In this document: positions 33,495 through 46,980 of the stretch, one piece after another
Numbering within the stretch: the stretch's first letter is position 1
How the letters are laid out: each line of letters starts with the position of its first letter
DNA from: Tubiluchus corallicola
Taxonomy: Eukaryota > Priapulida > Priapulimorpha > Priapulimorphida > Tubiluchidae
NCBI GenBank assembly: GCA_030141605.1
Contig: JAQGDQ010000202.1
Location: forward strand, 1 to 64,000
Direction of reading: 5' to 3'
DNA length: 64,000 bases
Made by a program: the position numbers and the translations under genes
Notes under the pieces: model-generated
Told to the model about the DNA's origin: nothing
Database searches by the model: none
The model's input: only the letters and a program-made list of their open reading frames with translations

Positions 33495-34230
33495 TATTTT
33501 ATTTAACATTTCACTTAATTTTGGCAAAGTATGGGTTGAAAGGCAATCCAACAAACAATAATTAACAGTATAGCTAAATATACTTTCAATTTTTTCATCA
33601 GTAATACTATCCACATTCTATTGTAACTATGATAAACTTTTATAAATGACGATACAGTAGCGCAGACTAACACAACAATATTATATGTAATTATCATAAC
33701 ATTTACAAGCAAGAAATAAAAAAGAATTTAGCTGGTGTACTAAAATAAATTACAAATGTACAAAATCATTCCTCCAGTATATAGTTATAGTACACATAAA
33801 CAGCTAATCACCTTGAAAAATGGATGGTTACGTGGCAATGACGCACAATTACAAATAAATAACCTTTAGTAGTTTAGTATGTCACAAACAGGAGCTGTTT
33901 ACTAGTGCTGTGTTAATAGTAATTTAATAATTAGCTTTCAAACAGCAGCAACAGCTACAAACTGCCAGAAATTATGATCTAATACGCATTCTCATTTTAG
34001 TTCTAATATTGACATTTCCAGAGCTCATACCATATTTCCATAGCAGATGACATATCGCTTATTTTTCAGCAGTCAATTTGCGAGTAAACTCCTCTCACTT
34101 CAGAAGATACATTCAATAACACAGTTCAGTTTGTCCTTACATAAGCTTGTCAACAAATTATGCTAGCTGCTTCTTTCAAGGAAAAATAAGGGTTATCATT
34201 CACTAATTTAAAAACAAATAATAGCTGAAG
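33495..34230 (-). other. 3' UTR region of the ZC3H13 homologue (predicted)
   Basis: This is the sequence downstream of the stop codon at 34231 on the minus strand. The first clear minus-strand AATAAA I see is near 33498 (plus strand 'tttatt'), which would give a 3' UTR of about 0.7 kb. No coding or repeat is recognised in it. Confidence 0.3.
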
Positions 34231-34365
34231 CTAGGATGATGTTTCTACTGGTATAATTCCACTGCTAGCTTTAGCCATTGTAGTAAGGTGTTCTCTAAAC
34301 AGCGCCAAATGTTGAGCGTATAATTCAGAATCCACTGTCTGTGTGGTATAGCTCTGATCTTGTAT
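34231..34365 (-). CDS. ZC3H13: ZC3H13 exon 16 (terminal), beyond the retrotransposon
   Basis: Acceptor ttttcatttag, then IQDQSYTTQTVDSELYAQHL and ALFREHLTTM to the TAG at 34231-34233. It aligns with the vertebrate ending (IKQAYTSAPMVDNELLRLSL). Phase 0 fits exon 15. It lies 8.5 kb beyond exon 15, almost all of that gap being the LTR element. Confidence 0.85.
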   Translation of the reverse strand: MQDQSYTTQTVDSELYAQHLALFREHLTTMAKASSGIIPVETSS

Positions 34366-37300
34366 CTAAATGAAAATAAAATATGAATTATTGCAAGAAA
34401 ATACCAATCTAATGAAATACAGCTGCCCAACTTGACACATATCATTCCTCCTAAACCAAAAAGAAGAAGAAGAATGGTACGTGCTTCAGTATGAACATAT
34501 TGAGAATGTTTCCTTGATTGGCATTCTTATGCAATTTCTTGGTGTGACGATGTAGTCTAAGTTCCGTTATTGTAAATATGTGGTTCGTGACTTAAGTGTA
34601 ACCCTTAGGTAAAGAATAAAACACTTAGTCGAAAACACTGAGAAGAAACAACTGAATTAATAAAATAATACAACAATTTAATTAATATCCCAAAATACAT
34701 TACAAGACAAAAGTTAATAATAAAGATTAAGCCGGCTAAGAAGAGAAAGAACAACGTAATGTTTTTCACCAGTCCAGTCTTGGCATCATCAAGCGACTAT
34801 TCTCCTGCTCCCATTCCGCGGCATCTCCTCACCAGGGGCTTGATCGAGGACTGGTGCACCATAGAACGGTTGACTACACTAGCTCTTCATGGATCTGATT
34901 ACGTGAACGACGTCTCCAAACTTTGACGACTCCTGATGTACACGCCTCCACTAATACGACGCCAAAATGGGGTAGCATCCAAGCTCCTGCACTCGTCGCA
35001 AGGTAAGGATTACCAATTTTGTAATCACAGCATCCCGCACCAACGACAGTATCATCAACGTCAGGTAAATACGAGTAAGTATCATCAGCAGCAGATATCA
35101 TCGACAACTGGTAAGTGATGTATCATCAGCATCAGGAAAATATAATCAGCAATAGGTAAGTATCATCGCTAGAATGCAACTATCGTCTCTGTCGTAACCA
35201 GGTAGACAGATCGCTTTTCTACAAGCAAGCACCGTTACTACTAAACCATCATTTTATGACATGTGAACGTCCGCTTAACTCGCCAACTTAAAGCGGAATA
35301 CCAGGGCGAACTGAACAGCCAAAATTTCGTCTACGTGGCTTCAATCACATGATATAGTAGTAATGCATAAACAGTATCACTGAATGTACAGGTGAAATCT
35401 GATTTCAGAACAGGTTGGCTTCTGTCATTATACCGTTAAACATCTTAACTAAAGTTCTTTTATAAATGGTGGAATTATAACAGTAGGAACTAGTTACATA
35501 ACCTGGCCTAAAATAAGCCTGAGCGTCACATAGCATCCTCCGTTACAAAAGCTTGATCCATCAAATTTTTACTACTAAAATGTGATATCAAGACTTTTAA
35601 CACAATAGGTCAGGGCAATAAACTAGTTACACAAAAAATCATGATACATATTCATCACAATAATAGACCAAAATAACTAATGTCAATGACAAAAAAATAC
35701 AATACTCAATCATTGTCTTCCTCAACAAATCTTTGTGAATTTCTTCACTCATGAAATAATTACATATCAGGTAATACAGTATTTGTTTACTCTTAAGCTT
35801 ACAACGCAAGGTTCAAATCTTGGTTTCAAAATAAATCAATAAACTAAAAATAAAACACTGTTTTGTCTTAAACAAAGGAGAAACATCTTTACTATTAACC
35901 AGCCTAACAAGATTAAAATAATACAGTACAACAACACATCATGTTTTCTATTACCACTCCTAGATGGCATTGCGAATACATTAAACTAATTTCGCAACAA
36001 AATTTTATTATTTATAATTCATTTCTAATGAATTAGCTTCATATAATGTAAAAGAAAATGTTTCAAACTGGTCAGAGGTGATCTTTAATCACCTAACTTG
36101 GGCTTTAGTGGTTGGAATTACCCATTCATAGACGTGAAAGAGAATCTGCTACAATATTATCTTTTCCAGCAATATTCTCTACAGTAAAGTGGAATTCTTG
36201 CAAAATAAGCGCCCATGTACAAAGGCGGCGATTATTTCTCTTCATGCGTGGGAGTGCTAGCAAACTACGTTGGTCAGTTCGTACTATGAACTCATGACCT
36301 TCTAAGTAGTAACGTAACTTAGATACAGAATACACTACTGCCAACAACTCAATTTCCACAACACTATAATTTCGTTCACACGTAGTTAACTTTCTGCTCA
36401 CATGTGTAATTGGCACCTCACCTAACTCACTCTGTACTTGTGTCAGCACTCCACCAATACCACTAAATGAAGCATCAGTTGTTAGAACGAATTTCTGCGA
36501 AAAATCAGGTGAGTGAAGCACCGTGTCTAAGTTTAGTGCAGTGCGCAGTTCTAAAAAGCTGCGTTCACACTCTTCATTCCAGTCAACGTGTACAGGTGCA
36601 TTTTTCTCAAGCAGTGCATACAAGGGTACCGCAATAGAACTAAACATCGGAATAAACCGTCGATAAAAACCGATTAGACCGAGGAAAGCTCGTACTTGTC
36701 TTTTGGTTTGAGGACGAGGGGTTTCATGAATCTTTTGAATCTTCTCGACCTGTGGGCGTAAGCGATTCTTTCCAACAACATATCCGAGAAATTTGGTCTC
36801 AGTTTGGGCAAAGTTGCACTTCTTTGGTTTAAGTGTAAGACCAGCCCGTCGTAGCAGGGCTAATACCAACCGAATATGTTGCAGGTGGAATTGCCAAGTG
36901 TTTGATTTAATCATGATGTCATCAATGTATCCGTGGGCATATTCATCTGCAGCTTCTAACACCCTGTCTACCAAGCTTTGACAGGTTTGTGCACTATTGA
37001 CAAGACCAAAAGGCATCACAACGAATTCGAATTTTCCGAATTCTGTAACGAAAGCAGAGTAGGCTTGGGATTCTTCGGCGAGTTTTATTTGCCAGTATGC
37101 CTTTGAAAGGTCTAATGTGGTTATCCACAGAGCGCCATGCATGCCGTCCACGATGTCATCTACACGAGGCATGATATAGTGATTGAAAGCCGTTCGAGCA
37201 TTTAAAAGCCTATAATCTATACAGAAACGAAAACCTGATGCAGCGTCCTTTTTTGGTACCAGGACAACTGGTGAAGAAAATTCAGAATTAGATCTGCGTA

Positions 37301-40300
37301 TCACTTGTAATTTCTGCATCTCTTCTAATTCTTTTCTGATAACCTCTCTGCGAGCATGAGGAGTTCGGTATGGCCTCTGTCTAACTGGTGTAGGATTTGT
37401 TAGAGTAATACGATGTTGAACTAATTCAGTGCGAACGGGAAGATCAGTGAACAGCTCTGAAAATTCTGCAAGTACTGCTGCCAACTGACTAATCTGTTCA
37501 TCATTGAGATGAGAGTCATATGCTACATCATTGAGGGACTGCGTGGGTGAGGCAGAAGGCGGGAATGCATATTCAGGAAGTTTCAATGAACACTCATTTT
37601 CCTCCTGCTCATCCACCTTCACATCACCATTACCAACTGTAAAGGGGCCACGATAGCGCTTTTGCATTTTGCTTTTTCCTTCAGGCATTAAAACAAGAAC
37701 TTTTTGCCCTATTTCAAGCGAGCGTTCTGAAGTGGTTTTATCATACCACTTTTTCTGTGATATTTTAGCTTTTTGCAAAGCTTCATGGGCATCAGTAGTT
37801 GCCTCTTCTACAGTGTTAATTATGCGAGTCACGTAATCATCAATTTCCTCCCACTTAGGAGCTTCTACAGAGCCCCAACGTTCCTTTAGGGCAGCCAAAG
37901 GCCCACGCACGGGAAAACCGTAAACTAGCTGAAATGGAGCATACCCAGTGGATTCTAGGGGTACTTCCCGGAAAGCAAATAAAATAAACGGAATAGTTTC
38001 ATCCCAGGGTAAATGTTTCTCATTTTGCATGACTTTTAAAATGCAGGATTTTAATGAGCCGTTAAATCTCTCCGTTAACCCATTCCCCTGCGGGTTATAT
38101 GGGGAAGTGAAAATTCCCTTTACACCCAAGGCCTGTTCTAAATCATGGATTAACTGTGATGTGAATTGAGTACCTCTGTCGGTTAAAATCTCACGCGGGA
38201 TGCCATGTTGACATATGTATTGCAGTAAAGCTTTAACAACAGTAGTGGTTTCAATATTTGGCAGCGGGTAGCAATCGGGGTACCTCGTAGCATGATCTAT
38301 TATTACTAACGCGTACTTATTCCCCGAGGGTGTTCTCTTCATAGGCCCAATAATATCCATGGCTATAGTTCGAAATGCAATCGAAGGTATGGACAATGGC
38401 TTTAATTTTGCTTTATCGGAAAGTTTAATTCTCGCCGTTTTCTGACATGGGACACACGAGCGGCAATATTGTATCACTGAACGTTTAACTCTAGGCCAAA
38501 TACATTCTTGTAAAACACGTTGGGTAGTTTTACGGATGCCCAGGTGACCAGCCATGTGCGCATCATGTGCCAAAGATAAGACTGCCAAACGTCTAGACTT
38601 GGGTACAACCAAAAGTTCGTAGGGTTCAGCATCGCGCTTTTCACGTGTCAGGTAATATAAAACGCCATCTTTAATGAAGTAACCCTTTCTTTGGGCTCGA
38701 GCTGCTGTTTCTGTGACTGCGTGATCACGTAAATTGCGCAAACTAACATCATCGCGCTGTTCTTGCTGCAATTGTTCTTTACTAAGCTGTGACAGCTGCT
38801 GTTGCTGTGCTTTAGTATCTACGCCAGATGCAATATTTTTTTCCGCTTTTTGATCAGCGTTTAAACTACTTAGTAATTTTTTCTCACTCTTAGCTTCTGC
38901 TTGTAGCTGCTTTGCTTTTGATCGGGTTACTGCAAAAGCTTTTTTCGAATTACCAGCTTGTTTCGCGACATTTGTATTTCCACTCAAAAGTTCATCAAAG
39001 TAATATGACGTATCTGAATTTTCAGGTGTGACACATTCTAAATCAACTGACTTAGGTGGTGTACTAAAACTCTGTTTAATGCTAAATGGTGTCACAGCAG
39101 TTCGGTAATCATTACCTAGCAAAAAGGGCATAGGAAGACTATCAGACACTGCCACTCTCAATCTACCATTAACTAGCATACATTCCACCTCAACGACAGC
39201 TATACGTGTATTTTTAGCATCGCCATGCACACACCAAATTTTGGTATAATTTTCACTTTGTAGAAACTGTTCTGGACGGACATAACGTGGTTGGATCAAA
39301 CTCACGCTAGCACCAGAATCTCTTATACCATCGATACAGATACCATTAATTTTAGCTTTAAAGCTAAACTCATCAGACTCAGGCACACACTCGGGCATAG
39401 CCGCAGGTAAACTGGTAGAGTGACTGGTATTTCCTGTCTTGGCCAAGAATTGACGACTAGGATTTCTACTCTTGCCACTAGTTTCACCATAATTAGGGCG
39501 TTTCGGGCACTGGATCCTTTTGTGTCCAAGTTCTCCACAAGTATAACAGCGTATCTTCTTCATGACGTCATTATTCATCTTTTTTCCAGAACCATTTGAA
39601 AAAACTGCCGGCCTAGAATTTCCACGCTGTTGTTGCATTTGTTTAAGTTTTGAAGCAGTACCTAATGCATTAGAAGCAATGTACAAATCAGCTTTCTCTG
39701 CCACCTTTTCCATTGTCTTCTGCCCTTGCTGCCTGACCCAAATGCTCATTTCACGGGGCATCAATGTAAGGGCCTGCTCAATACATAGCAGTTCACAAAC
39801 GTTCTCAAAGGTGGACGCTTCTTCGGCTTTCAGCCATTCTTGCAGGGCACGATCAAGCCGTACAAAAAGCTGACGGAATGTTTCATCCGGTCTCCGAGTA
39901 ATCTTGCGGAAACGTTCAAGATACATGTCATTGGAGAGGACATAGGCAGCTAACAAAGTCTTCTTTACAACATTGTAATCTTGCATGCTGTCAAGTGGTA
40001 CTTGTTGAAAAGCCTGGGCTGCTTTTCCAGATAAAGCTGGGCCCAGCGATGCAGCAAAGTGTTTCTCTTCAAGGCCATTAGCTTTGGCTACTGCTTCAAA
40101 CCACTGTAAGAAAGTATGCAGATCATCGGTTCCCTCTGTAAATACACGTGATAACTTTACACGGGGTATTCGAGATGCGGTTGTAGTAAGTATGCCATCA
40201 GGTGATTGAGGAGGAACCTGTGTCACGTGACTTGGAGATGTGGCATCCAGCTCACGAAGCTTCAACTCAAACTGATACTGCTCTTTCTGCATTCGTTCTC

Positions 40301-43300
40301 TGCGTTCCTCACGCTCACGTTGCCATTCTCTCTCTTCACGTTGCATACGTTCACGCCTTTCTTCACGTTCCCGTTCCCATTCACGCTCTTTCTCACGCTC
40401 TACTAACTTTAACTTTTCAATGTTGTAAAGGGATACTGAACGTTCTGTCATCTCATCATTCGCAGGCTTACCATTAATACCAGAATGCAAGGTAAGGTCG
40501 GCAGGAGGGGGAGTTGCTAACAGTTGATCAGACACACGTCTGCGTCCACTCATCTGCGCAACAGACACACTCGGTGTGCTTGACACACCTCCAACTTCTT
40601 TCGGTCTAACACTAGGTTCCCCTGTCGTCACAGGGTTACCCTGTGCATTTATGATTATATCAATTATTCCGGCCTTATTTGTACCCTGTTGTAAAGTTAG
40701 CCTACGTTCAACCGTTATCTGCTTTAAGACAGGTACAGTTAGTTGCTGCAATTCACTCTCCACGTAAACGCGTGACATTCTAATCACAGGATAATATAGG
40801 ACAAATAGTAGTTACAGTGAAAAAACTTTATGCTTGCAGAATATTTATAGATCTATCATTCAACTGACCCACACTGGCTCAGCGCATACAGACATACAAA
40901 AATACTGTATATTAGGGGTAATGTAAGTGCAAATCAAACAAAGTAGCAAACTAGGAATATACAAAATCTAGGCCAAGACTTTTGACTAGCCTGCAACGAA
41001 ATAACGGTTTCACTAGCACTTGAAACGTTTACAGTGTAATCAAGGACAAATCGGCATTCAAGTCGGCATACACCTGGAATTATAGCGTTTACGAAATCTG
41101 CAGGAAACCTATTTAAATAATAGACAAAACACATTCAACTGAGTAATCAATAAAGTCACTCAACGGAAGATGCTATGTTCTTTCGATATGCTTTTGCCCA
41201 AAGATTCCCCCAGAAAATTAGCTATGTAACTAATTACCTGAAAGTAAATATCATTAAATTCTCAAAATGCTGACAAAGAATTTTATTCCTACCGAGTTAC
41301 ACCAAATAAAGTCAAATATCCCACTTCTGACACCATAATGTGACGATGTAGTCTAAGTTCCGTTATTGTAAATATGTGGTTCGTGACTTAAGTGTAACCC
41401 TTAGGTAAAGAATAAAACACTTAGTCGAAAACACTGAGAAGAAACAACTGAATTAATAAAATAATACAACAATTTAATTAATATCCCAAAATACATTACA
41501 AGACAAATGTTAATAATAAAGATTAAGCCGGCTAAGAAGAGAAAGAACAACGTAATGTTTTTCACCAGTCCAGTCTTGGCATCATCAAGCGACTATTCTC
41601 CTGCTCCCATTCCGCGGCATCTCCTCACCAGGGGCTTGATCGAGGAATGGTGCACCATAGAACGGTTGACTACACTAGCTCTTCATGGATCTGATTACGT
41701 GAACGACGTCTCCAAACTTTGACGACTCCTGATGTACACGCCTCCACTAATACGACGCCAAAATGGGGTAGCATCCAAGCTCCTGCACTCGTCGCAAGGT
41801 AAGGATTACCAATTTTGTAATCACAGCATCCCGCACCAACGACAGTATCATCAACGTCAGGTAAATACGAGTAAGTATCATCAGCAGCAGATATCATCGA
41901 CAACTGGTAAGTGATGTATCATCAGCGTCAGGAAAATATAATCAGAAATAGGTAAGTATCATCGCTAGAATGCAACTATCGTCTCTGTCGTAACCAGGTA
42001 GACAGATCGCTTTTCTACAAGCAAGCACTATTACTACTAACCCATCATTTTATGACATGTGAACGTCCGCTTAACTCGCCAACTTAAAGCGGAATACCAG
42101 GGCGAACTGAACAGCCAAAATTTCGTCTACGTGGCTTCAATCACATGATATAGTAGTAATGCATAAACAGTATCACTGAATGTACAGGTGAAATCTGATT
42201 TCAGAACAGGTTGGCTTCTGTCATTATACCGTTAAACATCTTAACTAAAGTTCTTTTATAAATGGTGGAATTATAACAGTAGGAACTAGTTACATAACCT
42301 GGCCTAAAATAAGCCTGAGCATCACACTTGGCTATCATTAAACTGAAGTATCCAATGCTACACTAAACTAACTCCATATCTCCTTCAATAAGTAATCTAC
42401 TTAATAACAAAGTGATATATATTTAGCAGTTCAAATGTTCTTTAAATTTTTGCACATTTTGTGGAAACCTGAACCATGCAACATGGGTCAGATGATTTGA
42501 CAAGCAGCAATTCCGGTTCATCTGTACTCAAAAACCTCCAAGACAGTGCAGCTCTGTACGGTGTACATTATTGTACACTGAACCACATTCAAATATAAAA
42601 TTTAGCGTATGTCTCTTGAGTCAAAATAACAATTTCATAGAGTTTTCCATTTCTAAAAATATAGACAGGCCATTCCTCATACACCTCAATACAGAATAAC
42701 TGTGTACACCATAGGAGATTAGCTAGCTCAAAAGGTTATGCTGAATAAGTAATTAGTGCTTGTAATTACAAAATTAATTTCTAAATTATTATGATTATAA
42801 TAATGTACTCAATCAGCGGTCAATTTCTCACATCAGTGGACAGCCTCACATCTAAACTACAACTTCAGATGACAAAATAAGCACTTAAAGCATATCATAC
42901 CTTATCGCTAAGATTGCAAAGCCTGCGCCGGATTTCTATGTCTGAGCGGGCACACAAAGCTTTCCTATTGGGTCCTATATCACTTATAGCTACATCTCGT
43001 TGTTTTTTCTGCAGCTCTGCTTTCACATGAAATAATGCAACGTCACTGTGGAGTTCAAACTTGGCATCAGGATTGCCTGAAATCAAAAAAAATGTAATGA
43101 AGTAGAATTATTTCAGCAACTTTCTTTGTGGCATCAGAATGCACTTTACAATTATTCCAAATCAATTTAGGAAAAACTGCCTAGGAATTTCCTGGGAAAT
43201 TAGGCTTAATTACAATGTCCGCAAAAATGTCAGAAAGAGACAGCAGTAAAACTGCAAAAGTGCCTCGTGTAATTAGCAAAATCATCTTAAATGGCGATCA

Positions 43301-46300
43301 TTTCGCCATTTTTGCTTGTGCACATTTCGACTGAAAAATGATGTAATTGACGAAGTAAAGAATAGGTAAGTTGCAAGTTTCAAAGTTTAAGTGATGCATG
43401 CTTACAAAAAGCCATGAAGGTAGTCAGTTATGTCGTAATTTTCAAGTGAGTGGCAGCTCTCACCATGCTGAGGAACTTTTATACAGTGATAGTATAAATC
43501 AACTTTAAGCTTTGTAGAGTTTTTCGCAATTTTTTTGTTGTATCTTTCTAAGTTGTAGTCACATCAGTAAAATAAGTCCAAGATGTTGCGCAAATTGTAT
43601 TTTCTTTTAAAAAATGAATAACTGCAAAAACATTAAATAGCATGTACATACCATTTTCTTGTAGTTCCTTCACACAAGCTGCTTTTAACTTGTCTACAAG
43701 TTCCTCACCAGCAAACTGTTTTGAGATACCAACTCTTGAAATAATATTTGCCAAAGTAAATCGCTTTCTGGCTGACACAGAAACACTGAGATTTGGTCTA
43801 GGATCCTGTGCCAGACTCGCCCAATCAACATCTAAAAGATCTGTGGCTAAAAATCAAATAATAAACTTGTAGAATTGGAAAACCAGAGCTAGATTAAGTT
43901 AGCATGGAAAATATGAACTTCCACTGCACAGATACATTTCATAAAGCAGAAATGAAACATGTAAAGCTGAAACATGTTGTGTCTATAAACCAAGTGCAAA
44001 GATCTAACCTATTTATTTTCAAAACTTGGCAGAATAAATGCCAAACAAAAGAGTTGTTTGGTTTAATCATTTGATCATCAAGCCTGTATAATTTTAATTA
44101 CCTTTCGGTTGTGGAACAAAATTTTCTACCTCTTCTTCTTTTTTCTGCTCATCATCTTCCCTAAATATATTTTCCAATTCATCGTCACTAATTGGTTCCA
44201 TTTCTGACTCAATCACAGCTGTGGCTTCAGTTTTGTCATCAAGTGGTTCTTCTACGTGACCTTTAAAATTTACAAAAAGTGCCAGATATACTGATACAGG
44301 AGGATTCATTCACCTAAAGAAAATGTTACAGGAGAAGGGATCAATTCGTGTAAAACAGAATGTTGTAGGTAAAAAGAAAATAACTCAATGTAGAAGACAA
44401 AGTTGTAGCGAAAATAAATCAAATTATGCAAAAGAAATTAACTTCTGTAGTACAAAATGATGCACGAATTTTAATTTCAGCTTTGTTGTCAAAGCTAAAA
44501 ATGCTTAAGACTTTTTAAGAAAAGAAAGCCTGTTTACGTATAGGACACATATATCAACCATTCCCGTAACAGCATTGTTTCCAAATAATTAACAGCTTTT
44601 AGAAGGAACACATTAACAATGTTTCGATAATGTTGATGGCATGTTAGTAGTAGTTAAAATATAAAATACAACACAGCATTTCAAAATAAAGGAAAACTAA
44701 AAACTGACTAAAGTACTAAAATAGACAAATTATAAAATACTTTGTAAAATTAGACATAGGTTAAAAGCAAAAGACAGATAAAAGTACTAAATTGGACAGG
44801 TTCAAGTTCTTTGCAAAATTAATCCTAATAAAAACAAAAATTAAACAAAATTTGGCACAAGTACTGAATCAGACAAATTATAAAACAGTTTGTAAAATTA
44901 GACACAAAGTGAAGGTGAGTTTGTAAAATTTTCAGTCAATAAATCTGTGTTTAAGTGTTAAAATTTAACTAAGAAAAATTGTTTGCGACACATAATATAC
45001 AGAAAAATACAATTACATGTATAATTACATTAAAATAAGAGCTACTTAAAGCAGTAGAAGATCGCTAACATTAATGTCGAGAATAGAAAATCTAATTTAA
45101 AAGTTTTTGGTGAAGAGTAAATTTTATTCGCCTTAAAAATGATTTAAATCTTATATTTTCATCTATTCTGTTATAAAGCACAGCCCCACTGCATTGTAGC
45201 ATTGATTTGCCATAATCAGTTTGCTGTACTGTATGTAGCACTATGCACGGTTAGTTCAAAAAATTGCCTTTTTTAAAAAACAATCATTACCTTTGATTTC
45301 ATCTGGCTCTGCACTTTCAGTAGAAAGCACAGAAGCAATTTGTTCACCTTCTCCAACTCGAGGAGACAAATGACTGGCTACCTCTCTTTCTGCTTCTGCT
45401 ACTGCTAAATTTACTCCCTCTGATAACTTGTCTATATCGTCTGCGAAGTTTTCTTCACTAACGTCACTGAAAGCTTCTCCAATAAGGTCTTCACCAGGTG
45501 GAAGTTTTATATCAGCGTCAAGTAAATCATCATCTGGCAATGCAAGATCTGAACATTCATGCTCTAGTGGTATATCTTTGTGTTCTTCTGTCGGCTCATC
45601 AGTACTCACTCTTGGACTGTCATCATGCTTTCTGCGATAATCTCTTTCTCTGCTGCTCTGCTTGTTTCTACTATCATCTCCACTTATTTTTTCCTGAAAG
45701 CAAGACATAACAAGTAAAGATTTTCTTTTCAATTTTTGTATTTTATATGTAAAAGTAGTGGCACGACATCGGTTGCATTTTCATAATAAATTAATTGGCT
45801 ATGAAACCAATTTCATAATCATTTATAATTGCTTTTTAGGTCGTTTTCAGCTATTTCACGAGAAAGCAGGTGCACATGAAAACTACATGTTCATGTTTAT
45901 GAGAAACATCTACATTCAAACTTCTACAACTACAGCCTGTTCAGTAAGTTATTGCACAAAGGTAGCACGATACTACTTTCCTGAAAAATACAGCGCAAAT
46001 GGTATTGGCAACAGAACCAATTTGCATCACCAGCTGAAAGAATAATCGATAACTGGAATTAAAACTCGAAATTGATTAATCAGTAATAAGTAAAACAAAC
46101 GACTTATTTTCACAAGGAATTATCTAATAACGATACTAGTTTTGATTATCAATAAACAAGAAACATTGAGATGAACAGTATCAATACAGCCATTCTTACT
46201 CTGTGCTTGGAATCTTCACTTCCCTCGTTTCTTGGGGAAGCATCATCGTGTCTCCTGCTGCTATAATCTTCTTTTCTCCTATCAGTCTCTGTCTCTCTCT

Positions 46301-46916
46301 TTCTTTCACCAACTTGTTCCCTTGTACTACCTTCTCTCTGCCAATGTTCTTCTTCATTCCAAGCATCTTCCCTGTATCGTTTCCCGGGAGGAGCACCATA
46401 CGGACTTTTATCATCGTCTCTTGGTCGTTTGCGGTTATCTCTGAAATTAAAGAATTATTTTGTCTTAGTTAAAATCAGGCAACTTTCAATATGCATAACA
46501 TGTGCTCACATCAAGGAAACGTGTAATTAAACTAAGCTTTTCATGTTTTGTTCAACAAATTTTTGTTCTTGTCACAGTAACTTGCTAGTTATTTTGTAAA
46601 GTTTCACTAAAAACTAAAATGACAGGTGCTATTTATCAAGTTGGCAATATTTGCATTCTGCTCTATCACTGTAAAAATGCTGCCATCTTGATTTAATACT
46701 AAATAGGGAATTAACAACGCAACATTTTGAATTTCAGGTTAATTTTTCAAATTTTAAGTCCATGAATGATAAATTTGTTAGATTCAGAAACAAGCAATTG
46801 TCAAATTTATGCTAACTGAGCTCTGCTCAGGAAAGCTTGCACACTTTTCACTACCTAGCTGCTTTTTCTCTGGCTTGCCATTGCCACTAAATTCTGAAAA
46901 GAAAATCACGCACGCA

Positions 46917-46980
<64 letters not shown>

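Larger units (their letters stand above)
34543..42326 (-). mobile_element. Complete Gmr1-type Ty3/Gypsy LTR retrotransposon, 7784 bp
   Basis: Two 988-bp LTRs, 5-bp target duplication CTTGG, tRNA-Leu-type primer site, and one uninterrupted Gag-Pol frame on the minus strand. The domain order is Gag, protease, integrase, reverse transcriptase, RNase H. Integrase before RT is the Ty1/copia order, but the sequence motifs are Ty3/Gypsy, which defines the Gmr1 group described from deuterostomes. The element lies in the last intron of the ZC3H13 homologue and points the same way as the gene. Intact frame and near-identical LTRs imply recent insertion. No envelope gene is present. Confidence 0.95.

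Noticed and set aside
35800-35825. tRNA-like B box 'aaggttcaaatcttgg' in the LTR element interior
   Set aside because: T stem pairs poorly and no other tRNA arms are nearby.
36112-40767. Plus-strand frames under the Gag-Pol gene
   Set aside because: Antisense shadows of the polyprotein.
42895-42900. ZC3H13 ending at the stop just after exon 15
   Set aside because: The GTATGA after AAG works as a donor, and a conserved terminal exon in the right phase with matching sequence is found at 34231-34365.
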